Assembly (NCBI GenBank): GCA_030734395.1
Contig: JAUZTG010000020.1
Span: 1,116,001-1,180,000, forward strand
DNA: 64,000 nucleotides
Origin: Sarocladium kiliense
Lineage: Eukaryota; Ascomycota; Sordariomycetes; Hypocreales; Sarocladiaceae
Direction: 5' to 3'
Shown in pieces: positions 9,942-21,049 of the stretch (position 1 is its first letter; each line of letters starts with the position of its first letter). A program made the position numbers and the translations under genes. The notes under the pieces are model-generated. The model saw only the letters and a program-made list of their open reading frames with translations. It did not search any database and was not told the DNA's origin.

Positions 9942-10761
9942 TCAGCAAGAGATCGGATCCGGGCCGGGGTTCACGTAGCTGGTTGGGGTGGGCCAGTACA
10001 GCTGGAACAAGATACCGGGGTCGTTGGGGCTGTAAGCTCCCGGGAAGGAGACACGGCTGCTCGTGGGAGCAGTGTAGCTACCGCCGCCCGAGACGTTGAT
10101 CTGGGCACAAGCAACGTAGAACTGAGCACCACCAACGGTGGACGCACCGTGCAGGGCGAGGTGCTCAACTCTGAGGAGGTACTCTCCCGATGCGAGGCAG
10201 CTGGGGATGTCGACGTGGAGCTCAGTAGCGTCTAGGATAATTGATCAGTATCTCTTCAAGTTCTGCGACGAAGTTCCTGAATTGTGAGCATACCTTGTGA
10301 CACGGGCCACTTGGGACCGGTGCTAGTGAACTGCGTCTGCTCCTCCCAGATCTTGAACCAAACGGCTCCCTCGCCGTTCCACGTGTTGGCTGACTGGCCA
10401 CTGGGAACTTTGGCCATGTAGAACGCAGCCGGGCCGGGGTGGCCGATGATGTTGCTGACCTTGAAGCCGATCTTGGAGCCGGCGGTAACGGGGAGTGTCT
10501 TGGTGCTGGTATCGCCGGGGGTCTTCTCATAGCAGCGAATCTCGTTGTTGGCAACACCGTTTGTAGGTCCGTTGCTGTACTCGTTCAGAGTCCTCCGGAC
10601 GTACTCCCACTCATTGTAGGTCGTGCCGCCGTAGACCAGACGGCCGAATGTGTCTAGTCTTTGTGTTAGATGTCTGAGACGGGATGAGAGGGGTTCAACG
10701 ACTGACAATGAGCATCGGCGGCAGCCGCCGCAGCAATGACAAGTGCCGTAGAGAACTTCAT
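9942..10761 (-). CDS. Secreted AA9 lytic polysaccharide monooxygenase
   Basis: A copper enzyme that oxidatively cleaves cellulose or related glucans outside the cell. Three exons (10761-10707, 10653-10294, 10231-9942) give 234 residues. The first 17 residues are a signal peptide (Lys then an Ala-rich core ending 'ADA'), so the mature protein begins with the essential His at residue 18 ('HYTFGRLVYGG'). The copper brace is complete: His18, His90 in 'GHPGP', and Tyr176 in 'GGAQFYVACAQI', with the supporting His165 ('LALHGA') and Gln174. There is no CBM1; the chain ends soon after the domain with a short Pro/Gly tail. Intron 1 falls one base after the His18 codon, so exon 1 encodes just the signal peptide plus that ligand. 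The family is induced on plant biomass. C1 or C4 specificity cannot be read by eye. Confidence 0.95.
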
Positions 10762-12631
10762 GTTGCTAGATTAGATGATTTAAGCTTTAAACTTCTGAAC
10801 CTTGCTCTGAGGCATATCCAACAGAGAATATGATCGACGTGGTGGCTGACTTTATACTCAAACCGCAGGTGGATGAAACAATAGGAAACAAGGTCAGGCA
10901 TCGCTACAATTTCCGTCCTGACTACAGATCGGAAGATAGACCCGATGCCAAAGTAGTATTGTCCGGCGGCGGTGAGATAACCCACGAATGTGCTTCGCTG
11001 AGCTTCGGCAGACATGGCTCCGATGGCTAAATTGGCGACAGATATAGTGGTTTCAGTCGCGATTAGGTGCAAGTCACCAGAACTCGGGAAACCGCACTTG
11101 GGCGCGCCGGAGCTTTATTACGACTCTGGGGGAAGTTCCGGGTCGCTGCCATATGTAGAGCCATACGTGGTAAGCAGTGTCTGCACCTAAGCGAGCAGGC
11201 TCAATATTCATCGCGATTCTCACATAGTTTGGTTGAGGAGCCACAACGGGACGGGCGGGGACCACGGAGCCGGGTCTGCAGATCATGCAAGGGATGCTGA
11301 CACATTCTGCGTGTGGTCTGGAGCCTGGTGAGGACTGTGTTGGATCTCTTCGGCTGAGCTTGTAATGCAAGGGAGGCATCTGGAGCTCCGCTTGCCCGTC
11401 TGACGGGCTCAACTAACCCATCAACGCGGGGCAGAGAGCTTTGTCTCTGTCTCTGACATCACGCTGTCTCAGTGTGAAGTAGAGGTAGAGCTGAGAGAGT
11501 CGCCGTGAGCCGCTGCTGCCGATGCGAGACTCATGAATGAACAAGCTGAATACGCAGCCTCTGGGGGAAGCCTATCAGCTCCTTTCGAAGAGGAAGCACG
11601 CGCGTTATGTCAGCAATCTGGTGAACAAGATGAGACGAGCACCATCGCAGCAATTCAGGGGCTGCTCGCGTTTACTGGTCCCTGTCGCTGTCAGCCACAG
11701 CCCACAGCGACGGGAACTGCCGCCATTCGTGGTTGTTCAGCGGGGATGCGATTAACACCCACTCCGAGTGTGGCTCATCCTTCCCAATACGGCACCCAGC
11801 CCCCCTCAGTGGCCCCCCTATAGCCCAACTCTGAGGCCTGAGGGCCCCCTAAACCACATGCAGCCATTCCACTAACAGAGCTCAACGGTAGCACTGAGTC
11901 GTTACTCGTTAGCGGTCCCCTCCAACTCCCCAACTTCCGAAGCTAACGGCCTACAGGCAGCAGGTGCGTGAACGGCCCACGCAAAAAACGGAATCATTGA
12001 CTTTGGCCCAAGCCCAGCCGGTGGCTCCTCTTCCTTCCATCTGCTCCCTAGAAGCATCACTATCACCACCAATTCAACGCTATTGCGCTTGCTTTTGCGT
12101 TGCTCTGTCTTCGTCATCCATCCACGCGGCCAATTGCCTCGTTTGAGCCGTTGCCAAACGCCAAATCTTCATCCAACCATCATCCGATCAGGGGGACTAG
12201 GGTCCATTCTACGCCACCTCCAAGACCCTTGCAGAGAAGCCACAGCTTCTGCTCCAGTTTTACGACTCTACCCTGTCTGCTTTTGCTTGTTTCCCCTGGT
12301 CGCACCGCCCGCCGCCTTGCCAGAGCCAGGAGCCAGAACCTCTCCTTTCCTGTTCCTCGCATTGCCAGCTGTGGGGAGACATTTCGATCCCGAGAGCCTG
12401 TCCTGTCGTTGCGCCGTTTCGTTTCATCGACACTGCTTCCGCACCCCCCAAGACGCCGCCACCGTTGCCCCGATCCTGGGCTGTCGACCCTTTTACGATA
12501 ATTGTCCTTCGTCGTCATCATCATCAACCATCGTTGAGCAATCACGCGTCTTCCTGAGATTCCTGCTGTCGAACTCTGTTTTTTGTTGCCGGCTCCGTCA
12601 CAACATTGCGCCATTCTGAAAACCGGCCACG
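10762..12631. promoter_or_regulatory. AA9 promoter and long leader of the downstream gene
   Basis: Minus-strand reading shows a TATA-like 'gagtataaagt' at about 10860-10849, some 95 bp upstream of the AA9 ATG. A GGCTAA (the XlnR/Xyr1-type hexamer) lies at 11025-11030 and a GCGGGG (fits the CreA SYGGRG consensus) near 11250; both are sequence matches only. From about 12000 the plus strand is CT-rich, as in a long fungal 5' UTR, ahead of the gene at 12632. No coding region is convincing, although 12083-12619 is open in two frames. Confidence 0.4.
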
Positions 12632-13255
12632 ATGCCTTCCCGAGTCAACGATACGCCGAGCTCTCGGTTCGAGCTGCCCGCGCTCGACCTGAACTTCGGT
12701 AGCATCACTGACGGCACCGACATCCCGCCGCCGCCCGATTCTCCCGTCCAGAAGGAACCCACGCCGCCTCAGACACCTCGCCTTGACGCAAAGGCGGACA
12801 AGCAAGACAAGCCTGTTACGGCCAGCAAGCAGGCTACATCAAATGGTAATCTCGCCGGGACCAAACGGCCAGCGGACGACATTCCCCCAAGTCCCACCGC
12901 GTCAGCTCGACCGGGCAGTCTCCGCCGCCTCTTTAGTAGGACCATGCTGAACAATTCGTACGCAGAGGGACAACAATCGAACGGCAATGGCAGTGTTGCC
13001 GCCTCCATCAACCGGCCGATCAGCCGGAGCGGCAACAGCGTGCTGGATGAGCGAAAGTCGAAGAGGAGCAGTGGCTGGTTCAAGCGCTTCACGGGTGACA
13101 GCCCTGCCAAACGATCGAGCCTGATGCTTGAGGAGGGTTCGGCGCCTGCGCAAAACCGGCCATCTGGACCGCCACCTCCCATGATTCCGGAATTGAAGGA
13201 GTTCGAGAAGGAGGACACTGGGTTCGGCTCTGATCTCTTCAAGAACATCAAGTAA
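12632..13255 (+). CDS. Small disordered conserved-type protein, function unknown
   Basis: A single exon of 207 residues. The N-terminus is 'MPSRVNDTPSSRFELPALDLNFG'-like, followed by a Pro-rich acidic part ('PPPPDSPVQKEPTPPQTPR'), a basic middle with 'RPGSLRRLFSRTMLNN' and 'SSGWFKRFTGD', and a C-terminal acidic end 'ELKEFEKEDTGFGSDLFKNIK'. No signal peptide, transmembrane segment or enzyme motif is visible; it looks intrinsically disordered. The two short Arg/Trp/Phe-containing basic stretches could form amphipathic helices or docking motifs (inference). Possible SP/TP phosphorylation sites are frequent. I recognise the style of a conserved fungal regulatory or scaffold protein but not a named family. 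It is preceded by a long CT-rich leader, consistent with a well-expressed gene. Confidence 0.7.
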   Translation: MPSRVNDTPSSRFELPALDLNFGSITDGTDIPPPPDSPVQKEPTPPQTPRLDAKADKQDKPVTASKQATSNGNLAGTKRPADDIPPSPTASARPGSLRRLFSRTMLNNSYAEGQQSNGNGSVAASINRPISRSGNSVLDERKSKRSSGWFKRFTGDSPAKRSSLMLEEGSAPAQNRPSGPPPPMIPELKEFEKEDTGFGSDLFKNIK

Positions 13256-14226
13256 TCGACTGACGACAAGACTCCATACCTGGAGCATACACCTTCCACC
13301 TCTCAGCGTTTCGTCACTCTCCTCCGAATCTCGGAAGATGAGCGAATCTCTGATTTGACACTCGTACTGCGATGCGAACTCATTCAACCCAACACCTATT
13401 ATTCAAGCTTGGACGTGCGCTTTATCGCTGAAGGGTCCCTCTCCTGAGCAACCTGCGCTTGCTGCTTCTTACTCTACGGGAGGAGACCCTTGATGGATTG
13501 ATCAGGATACCCGGAGCCCAAGTCATGGGCTTCTTTTGCATTGTGGAGACATGACACAGTCCTCCTTTCTACAAAGACACACAACACACTTACACACCTT
13601 CATTCGTCTTGTCTTAATCTTATTTCTGATCCCCCCTTATCCCCCATTTTTGGAAGCTTTACTTCCATGCACTACGAGATGACGCGGCTGGCAGTCATCG
13701 TTCTTGGCCCCATCTTCTTACTTGTTGTTGTCAAAGACCCCATCTTTTTTGTTATTGAGAGAGGAAAAAGCGTCATTTATACTGGTAACTGTGGATAGGT
13801 GGATTAGTTACTACGAAGTATATCCTGAAATGTACCACTTCATGAGGGTTTGGTCGAATTCATATGTATGCGCTCTCATATAATCAGGTCAAATGAACGT
13901 TACTTTTGTGGACAATGAATGTTTGGGACCCCTTGCTGCTGGTTCGTCGCGTCTGCGTTCTCGCCAGTCTTTGATTCGTTTGCTTGACTTGGATGGAAGA
14001 ACCCGAGCGTTTTTCCAGCCAACTTGAGAACATGTTCTCGGACATACTCATCAATGATGGTTCTCTGTAGTTCAAGCACCCGACTGGTGAGCCTGCAGTG
14101 GGACCAGTATCCCCAGTAATCACGCGGATGACTACGAACATGAGCAATTACAGAAGTCTTGGTATGTGCCAAACTGTAAGAAAACGTCGTTAACATATAA
14201 AGGTTATGCGGCACTCTTCCCATCCA
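13256..14226. other. Intergenic, 3' flanks
   Basis: Convergent 3' flanks of the 207-residue gene and the next SDR. Several short frames on the minus strand (13884-14223) lack family features. Nothing else is seen. Confidence 0.35.
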
Positions 14227-15279
14227 TCAAATCTTGAAGCCTCCGTTCTTGAGCTTTCCCACTACCCTCTCATTCTCTTGAACGTAGCCAGACATCTTGA
14301 GGCCATAGCCAGATGGAGGATCGGCATTGTACGCGGGCACAACACGACGCTTTCCCTTGGTTACTTCATACACGGTTCCATCACCCAGCTTCTCATCGAC
14401 GACAAGGTCGAGCATAGCGTCGGCGATCTCCTCGGGCTCGACGAACTCGGTATCTGCCGTGAGTAGACCGGACTTGTGCGCGTCCTCCTCCCACATGGGC
14501 GTCTAGTCGTCATGTTAGTCATGCGTGATCGAGTCGCTGCAGTTCAGTGTGATGTGTAACGTACCCGGACCTGAGCTGGGGCAACATAGCTAATGCGGAT
14601 GCCAAGCTCATCCCTTAGAGATCCAAGGCTGCGAACGAAGCCCAAGAGACCGTACTTGGAAGCATGGTAGATAGGAGACGCCAGCGTACTTGCATACCCA
14701 GCAATACTCCCAACATGGATCAAGCAACCCTTCTTCTTGCTCTGGGTCCAATGCGCAATCGCAATCTGCGTCAACCTCATCGGCGACGCGAGATTCACAT
14801 CCAACTGCTTATAATGCCCCGGCTCCCCATTCGCATCATCCCCCGACGGCGTGTCCGGGTTCGACGCAGACTTGGGCGCATTCCAGAACGAACTAAACGG
14901 GGGCTCAAAGAGTCCCGCACCACAAACAACGATGTCAATGCCCTGAGGAAAGGTCTTGGAGGCGAAGTCCCAGAGAGCTGTCAGGGTTGGCCAGGAGGTG
15001 ACGTCGGTGCGGTGGAAGTGGCACGAGGGGCTGGAGGTGGAGGGGTATTGGGTGAGGAGAGGTTCGGCTTCGGCGCGGAGGGCGAGGTCGGCGATGACGA
15101 CGGAGCAGCCTTTGGAGAGGAGGAGGCGGACGAAGCTGAGGTTGATGCCTGAGAGGATTGAGTCAGTTGGGCGAGGGTGGGTAGGAGGTGAGTGGGTGAG
15201 TGATGGGGTGAGAGGGATGCCTCTTACCAGAGCCACCGCCGGTGACGATGGCAGTCTTGCCTTCAACTGAGATGGCCAT
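14227..15279 (-). CDS. Short-chain dehydrogenase/reductase (classical, 15-hydroxyprostaglandin-dehydrogenase-like)
   Basis: A cytosolic NAD(P)-dependent oxidoreductase of unknown substrate. Three exons (15279-15228, 15148-14565, 14502-14227) give 303 residues. Exon 1 ends inside the Gly-rich motif, which reads 'TGGGSGIN' after splicing. The cofactor-discriminating Asp follows strand 2 ('VVIADLALR'), which suggests NAD(H). Next come 'VVCGAGLF' in place of NNAG, the active-site serine in 'IHVGSIAGY', and the catalytic 'YHASK'. The C-terminus after 'VAPAQVRTPMW' forms the substrate lid. Length and motifs fit fungal members annotated as 15-hydroxyprostaglandin dehydrogenase-like, though their true substrates are mostly unknown. 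It lies divergent, about 1 kb away, from a Zn2Cys6 regulator, so that regulator may control it (inference). Confidence 0.9.
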
Positions 15280-16307
15280 TGTAGTTACAGAATCGTGCTC
15301 AAGTCGACTGGACTGGATGGGGGAAGATGCAGAGTCAGTTTAGATTTTCCCAAAGGTTGCGCATATTCTCATCTCACTTTTCAAGTCAGTCCAAGGCTGG
15401 GCCAACCGTCGAGGCGTGGCCGGGATAAAGCACCTCGAGCTACCCCATGGAGCGGTAATCATATTCCGCAGCCGTGGCTGAGGTTAGCCTGGAGCTTTCA
15501 GCTAGTTGCCTTCTTTGCTTTAGCTCCAGAGGGGTCTCAATGGGGAGTCGGGGAGAATGTGTTAGTGCTTGCGTCCCCCGCATATGGGAACAAAGAGAGG
15601 CGCAGGCTGGGTTAGTCTAAGGTAGGGCGGAGTTGGGGGAGTCTCGTCTCGTGGGGTTAGTGTCCAATGCCATCCAGGACATCGTCGAAACGGGAAAATA
15701 CCATAGAGCGGCTCGGAAGATTCATTGTCATTTCTGACATCATTACGCGGCAAACCTTCACATGAAGTTGGAGTCAGCGCTTTTGCTATACAAATATTAG
15801 TTGGTCAATCCACGGGCACGGTCGAGGAAGGCGTTTGCAGGCGTTTGCAGGTGGCTGGCACTGACTATTTCAAGACATCCTGCCCAAACCCGGCAAAACA
15901 CCTCATCTTCCGTGAAGAGTCTAGGGAGTTCCAAATAGGGGAAGAACCTGGTAAGATTTAAGTGATGCGATTTCCAGGCAGTATTGGCCGTCTTCCGGGG
16001 ACAACCAAACCCGTGATGGCGGCCGGCCGGGGTGACCGGGACTGTACCGTGCTGTACCTGGCATCCGCCCTCCAACGGCCCCCGCGGCGCGCCGATTGGC
16101 CAGGACTACTATGAAGCGACGGCCCCGCGGCCTCCATATCTGACCGGGTTGATCCTCTCCTCTACGATCTGCATTGCTAAGGCAGAACTCCGTACGCTTT
16201 GCTGTCTCTTTGCTGCGGAGTTCTTCACTGACTGGATCTCATGTGAATTGCGTAGTCACATACGTAAGCGCACGCAAACCTTGAGAAAGGGAGAAGGAGC
16301 GAGAGAG
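15280..16307. promoter_or_regulatory. Divergent promoter, SDR / Zn2Cys6 regulator
   Basis: About 1 kb between start codons. It holds a tandem duplication of 'aggcgtttgc' at about 15830-15850 and a GC-rich block (16018-16100) with several CCGG and CGGCCGG words, a composition often bound by Zn2Cys6 proteins. No coding region is convincing. Confidence 0.4.
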
Positions 16308-18777
16308 ATGGAGGAACAGGCTGTGGCTGGTGATTTGAAGATGCAGACGACAATCGGTCGCGTGGTACGCTCTGGCCATATATCCCCTTCTTCCCGAACT
16401 GCTCTCAGAACTAACCAGTTGATGCCATAGTGCGATCGATGTCGTCTTCGAAAAGTGAGCTAAGCCTGATTCTTAACCCATCTGCTCTAGTGCTAATGGT
16501 AAACTCGAAGATTCGTTGCGACAGGCTATCGCCCTGTTCTAACTGCCGAACCGTCCAGAAACCCTGTAGCTCAGTAGAAACGATCCAACGGACAAGAGAG
16601 TCAAAGCGGCGGGTTCTGATTTCATCACAATAGTAAGAACCTCTGCTATTACTTCCTGGTCATCCCACTCGCCGCTTATATCATCCTAAATTCCACAGTG
16701 AGCAAAAGATGGACCGCATTGAGTTGCGCCTCGAAGGAATCGAAAAGCTCATGCAGGGTTCCATCGCTCAAACACAGGCTGAGCATGTCCAGCAGCTTCC
16801 TGCAGTCCCAGCCGCCACGGAATGCTCTACACCTGGGTCGAATATTGCAGATGCAGCGAACAGTGTGTCGAACCAAGGCGATTCGGAAACTGTTCTCGAA
16901 GGTGCTAGCTCGATGAAGGTCGCGACCATGTTCGCAAGTGACTTTATAGAGACTGCAGTTGAGCGCACCTCGACCTGCAACCCGAGTCCGCCCGTCAAGG
17001 CTGCGCTTTCATCACTCAAACAGATGACTGGGATATATGAACACCAGTCTTTCGAGGCTCAGCTGCCACATAGGAAGCCAATGCCGAAATCTGGAATCAA
17101 GGGGCTGGAGATGCCTCCCTTGGAATCTGTCCTCTGTGTTCTGCGTGAAATGAAAGGTCAGTATGTCTTTTTCTAGACCCATAGCCCTGGGTTGCTTCGT
17201 ATTTCCCGGAACTGCGCTAAGAACTCAATAGATACAACATCGAATACATTGTTCGTGACTAGCTTGTTCATTGCGAGGGAGAGGCTCCTCGAATGTTGCC
17301 AAGCTGTATACATTGTAGTGGAAATGTTCTCACTTCCCACCTTTCTGGTAGCCAACGCAACCCTTCGCTACTTGTTCCAAGACAAGGCTTTAGCAGCGAA
17401 AGATTCGCTCTCGGCTGAGGAAAACCAGAAGTTCTCTCGATTATGTCGAGATAACTTGGAGACAGCTTTAGCCAACCTGGGCTATCTTCTCTACCCGAAC
17501 CCGGAAAGTGTTGAAGCTCTTCTGTTGGGAGTCTGTTTTCTCCCCCCTTGATGCTGTTCGCAAATCTTTTGAATACTCTCTGACGTTTGGTAGTGTATTT
17601 ATGCAATAGAGACATCCAAACCGTGGCTTGCTAGGCAACTTATTTGGGGCGCAGCTGGGATGTGCCAAACCATGGGTTGGCACCAGCTTGTCTCGAACGG
17701 TGCTTGCGCAGCTGATCGAAAGATTTCCCTCTTTTGGCTCACCTATCTGCTTGATAGAGGCCTGTCTCTTCGCTTAGGCCGGGCTCCTGCTATACAGGAT
17801 CATGACATCACGGCGTCGAAAAAGCTCAACAAGCCAGGTATGCCACCTGGATGGCAGCACTTGCTGGAGCAATGGTTTCGCCAATCCGAGATCATCGGCA
17901 AGGCCTATCAAGAGCTATACAGCCCTTCTGCCTTGCGCATTTCAGGATGGGAACGCGGCCAGCGCGCCACAAACCTCGTCGCGCAGCTGAAGCAGGTCAT
18001 GGATGACTCGTTGATACCATTGGGGCAAGCATACTCACCAGAAGTCATCCAAGAATACTTCGGGCCCAGCCCAGGCAATCTCGTGGTCATGGTCTTGAGG
18101 GCTGATGAAGTATGGTATTGGACCACGATGACCTTAATCCACAGAGCTGTTCCGTCACCGGAGAACGGCAATGAAGGTTTCAGTGTGGCGTGTCTTGAGT
18201 CTGCCAGGATGGCTTTCGAAGCGCATCAGGAGTGCATGCGAATTCCCGCGCCAAGTTCTGATCTGAAGGTGACATATCTGCTATGGTAAACAATCCGATT
18301 CCTCGCGTCCCTTCCTATTCTTAAGGTGGGCATTAGCTGATCCCTTACTGATCTCCTCACAGGACAATCATCTCCACTCCCTTCATACCTTTTGTCGTCA
18401 TATTCTGCAACGTCATTAGAACCTCGAACCCTGATGACATTCGTATTCTGGGCGAGTTCTGCGAATCGCTAAAACCAATACTTGAAGCGTCAGAGTCAAT
18501 TCAGAAGCTGTACAAAATCTGCCAAGTCCTGCATACTGTTGCAGTGACGTACGTCGAATCCAAACCTCAGATACGAGGTGACCATGGGAATCATCTCACT
18601 TCCAACCCTGCCCTTGGCCGTGGACCTGTCGTGTTCGACCACAACTCTCACTATCCTCCATCAACTCCTCACGATGGCCTAGCGTCTGTCGAACAGTTAC
18701 GGGACTGGATCTCAGGAAGCACGAATATGATGGAACTCTCCGAAGAAGATCTGTCGGAGTTTCTAGTATTTGTCTAG
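16308..18777 (+). CDS. Zn2Cys6 transcription factor with MHR domain
   Basis: A fungal binuclear-zinc regulator. Seven exons (16308-16364, 16431-16454, 16511-16632, 16699-17156, 17232-17530, 17594-18285, 18363-18777) keep phase and give 688 residues. The zinc cluster spans residues 20-46: CDRC, RC, C, NC and PC in the order C-x2-C-x6-C-x5-C-x2-C-x6-C, itself assembled from three exons. A heptad-like linker 'MDRIELRLEGIEKL' follows and probably dimerises the protein. The middle homology region runs from about 200 to 560 ('MGWHQL', 'RKISLFWLTYLLDRGLSLRLGR', 'IQDHDI'). The C-terminal acidic end ('ELSEEDLSEFL') could activate transcription. Target genes are unknown; the divergent SDR is the nearest candidate. 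The exon model was made by eye, so the small exon 2 is the least secure part. Confidence 0.88.
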
Positions 18778-19126
18778 CTCAAAAACCCGGTAGCTTGTGG
18801 CCTCAACTTGAGAGCTTTGCGCGCTGAGGGGGACTATTCACACCTTCGGAGAGAGGGTACATTTCAATTCATGCCAGCATGAGTGTGACTTGGGTGAATA
18901 TATACTGTGAAAGAGGTACTCACTAGTCACACAGGCTGTTGCATACTAAATGAAGCCTCACAAAGACCTGACTAGATTATGCTTATCCGTAAAGGAACAG
19001 CTCAGAAGCACAATTTGAGTTCCCTTCCGGGGCGTGCTTGCTGGACAGGCACAGGCTGCTGGATCGGTTGAATCAAGGATGAATATTGATTTCCTTGCTC
19101 TACTCTATTACTTATATGTACCACAT
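18778..19126. other. Intergenic between convergent genes
   Basis: 3' flanks of the regulator and of the transporter gene. A few TATA-like words but no gene. Confidence 0.35.
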
Positions 19127-21049
19127 TTATGCAGTCTTTCCCTTCTCCTCGTCAGTCGACCCAGCCGGCTCCACTGGCGCAACAGTCTCTTCCTCCTCGT
19201 CCTCTGGCTTTCCATCACGACAAGCCCACCCATCTACCATCCTCAGGGTCTCCTTCGACCAGATTCTATTCATCAAAGTCAAGCGCACGGGTACAAGGGC
19301 AATGATAATAAGTGGGAACGCAGGTGCTGCGACGGTGAGCGTCACGCCAAAGACAATTCCTGTGAGGACAATCTGCGATATGGTGAAGCCGTGGACGCCC
19401 AGCCATGTGACCCCATAAGGCAGTTCAGGAAGTTCTGAAGGAGGGGTGACAAGTTGGCCGAGCCGGATGAGGATTGGGTTCACGGAGAGTGACTGGTAGC
19501 CCATGAAGAGGAAAAGCCCTGCCAGGACTGAGGTTTGTGTCAGACCCAGCAGTCGTTGAAATGGCGGGGAGATGAAGAGGAGAATTCCAGCAGCCTGGAT
19601 GAAGTGCGAGTACCGCTGCTCATATGTCCGGGCGACGAGGTGCACCTCCTGGTCCTGATCCCTTTCGCCGCCCTTCTTTTGATCCTGCTTCTCGCCCTCC
19701 GATCCAGGCTGCTCCTCAGGAACATAATGAAGGAGTGATTCTGAATGGAGCGGTGCCTGGGGAAGCAGCCCGTTGGCAGGCGGGATGCCCAAAATGCCAC
19801 ACATGATGGTTGTGGTGCCCAGCAGAAAGACGTCCCAGGCGAAGCCGCCAGGCTTCTTCACGCCGTAGCGCTTGACTGTGCAGATGATGCTGCTGATCTC
19901 GTGGTCGAAGTAAAACAGCACAGTGACGATGGCACCAGGAATCATCGAGAGGAACACCCACTCGATTGGCAGGTCCCAGAACTGAACGAAGAAGGTCGAC
20001 CGACCAGGGCTCGTGGGTCGGAAGCTGGTTTGCACCTCCAGCTTGACGTGGTCCAAGTCCTTCAACTCGCCGATATAGGGAATCCCAATCCACAGAATGA
20101 TTGAGATCGCGGCTGCGTATTCGGTGAGGAGAAGTCTCACATAACGATGGAAGAGGGGCTTCCAGTGTTGTGCGGTAGACAATCCGATGGCGAGCAGGCA
20201 TGTACCGACGGCACCAATGACGGCGTAGAGGAAGGCTGCGAGGGAGACGCGAGCATGGGTTCGCTTCAGTTCCATGGCCGCCTTGTGGAAATAGATGACG
20301 CTGTTGAGGAGAGAGAAGATGTCGGCGCTGAAGTGGGTGACGTATTTCATGGTCCAGTCGTGGGCGTTGAAGATGGCGAGGAGGTAGTGCATCCAGCCAG
20401 CATGGATGAGCGTCCATGTCATCACGGGTAGGAATTTGATCTGTGCAGCGGTCATTGAAGTGTACAGCATTAGTAGAAGCAAGTGAGACAAACGTTGAAG
20501 TGTGTGTTGCTGAGCTCGTAGATATTCTCTGCGAGAACGGTGAAGGGTCCGGTGATACCCAGGATAGTCAGGGGCTGGCAGGAGAACCTGAAGCACTTCG
20601 TCAGTTCCATTCTCACATCATAAGGTTGGCAAGCGAAAGGCAACTAACAAGGCAAAGATAATGCCACACAGGCCAGTACTAAGCACAATCTCGATAGTTC
20701 CCCAGGATTGACCCGTGAGAGTGTACAGGTCGCTGGCGAAGGTGATGCCGGGCAGAATGTTGGTGAAGAAGATGTAGACAGCGCTAGCAACGACTTGCTG
20801 GTTGAACAGAGTCCAATCTGAGACGTACCGGCTCTTCAAGCTGTGCATGTCGTGCCGGAGGAGACGAAAGGGACGGAGGTTCCCACCAGGACCGAAGTAT
20901 CTCCTCCATGACGACAGCTTGCCTGGTCGTTGTGCGTCTTCACGAGGGGTCATAGTATCGTCTGCCATCGCTGGACCGTGTCGATGAGTGAGTGACGTTG
21001 GCGTGTCAATGGCATCGACGCCAGACGATGACTGTGAGGGTGTGGCCAT
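19127..21049 (-). CDS. BOR1: SLC4/Bor1-family anion transporter (borate/bicarbonate type)
   Basis: A polytopic plasma- or vacuolar-membrane transporter; yeast Bor1 exports borate. Three exons (21049-20649, 20587-20494, 20440-19127) give 602 residues; the start is 'MATPSQSS', while an upstream ATG at 21145 is less likely. The N-terminal cytosolic part holds 'GNLRPFRLLRHDMHSLKSRYVSDW', then the core begins with 'VASAVYIFFTNILPGITFASDL'. The family hallmark in TM3-TM4, 'QPLTILGITGPFTVL', is encoded across the small exon 2. Further membrane segments follow, with the conserved 'PIEWVFLSMIPGAIVTVLFYFDHEISS' and, after a charged insert (about 465-495, 'QKKGGERDQDQE'), 'GLFLFMGYQSLSVNP'. The C-terminus is acidic. 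Borate rather than bicarbonate as substrate is inference from the fungal family. Confidence 0.9.

Noticed and set aside
12083..12619. Plus and minus frames of about 130-180 residues before the 207-residue gene
   Set aside because: CT-rich leader DNA, biased Ser/Pro/Arg composition, no domains; fits a 5' UTR.
19716..20417. 233-residue minus-strand frame and plus-strand frames within the transporter gene
   Set aside because: They overlap the clearly conserved SLC4 coding exon in other frames.
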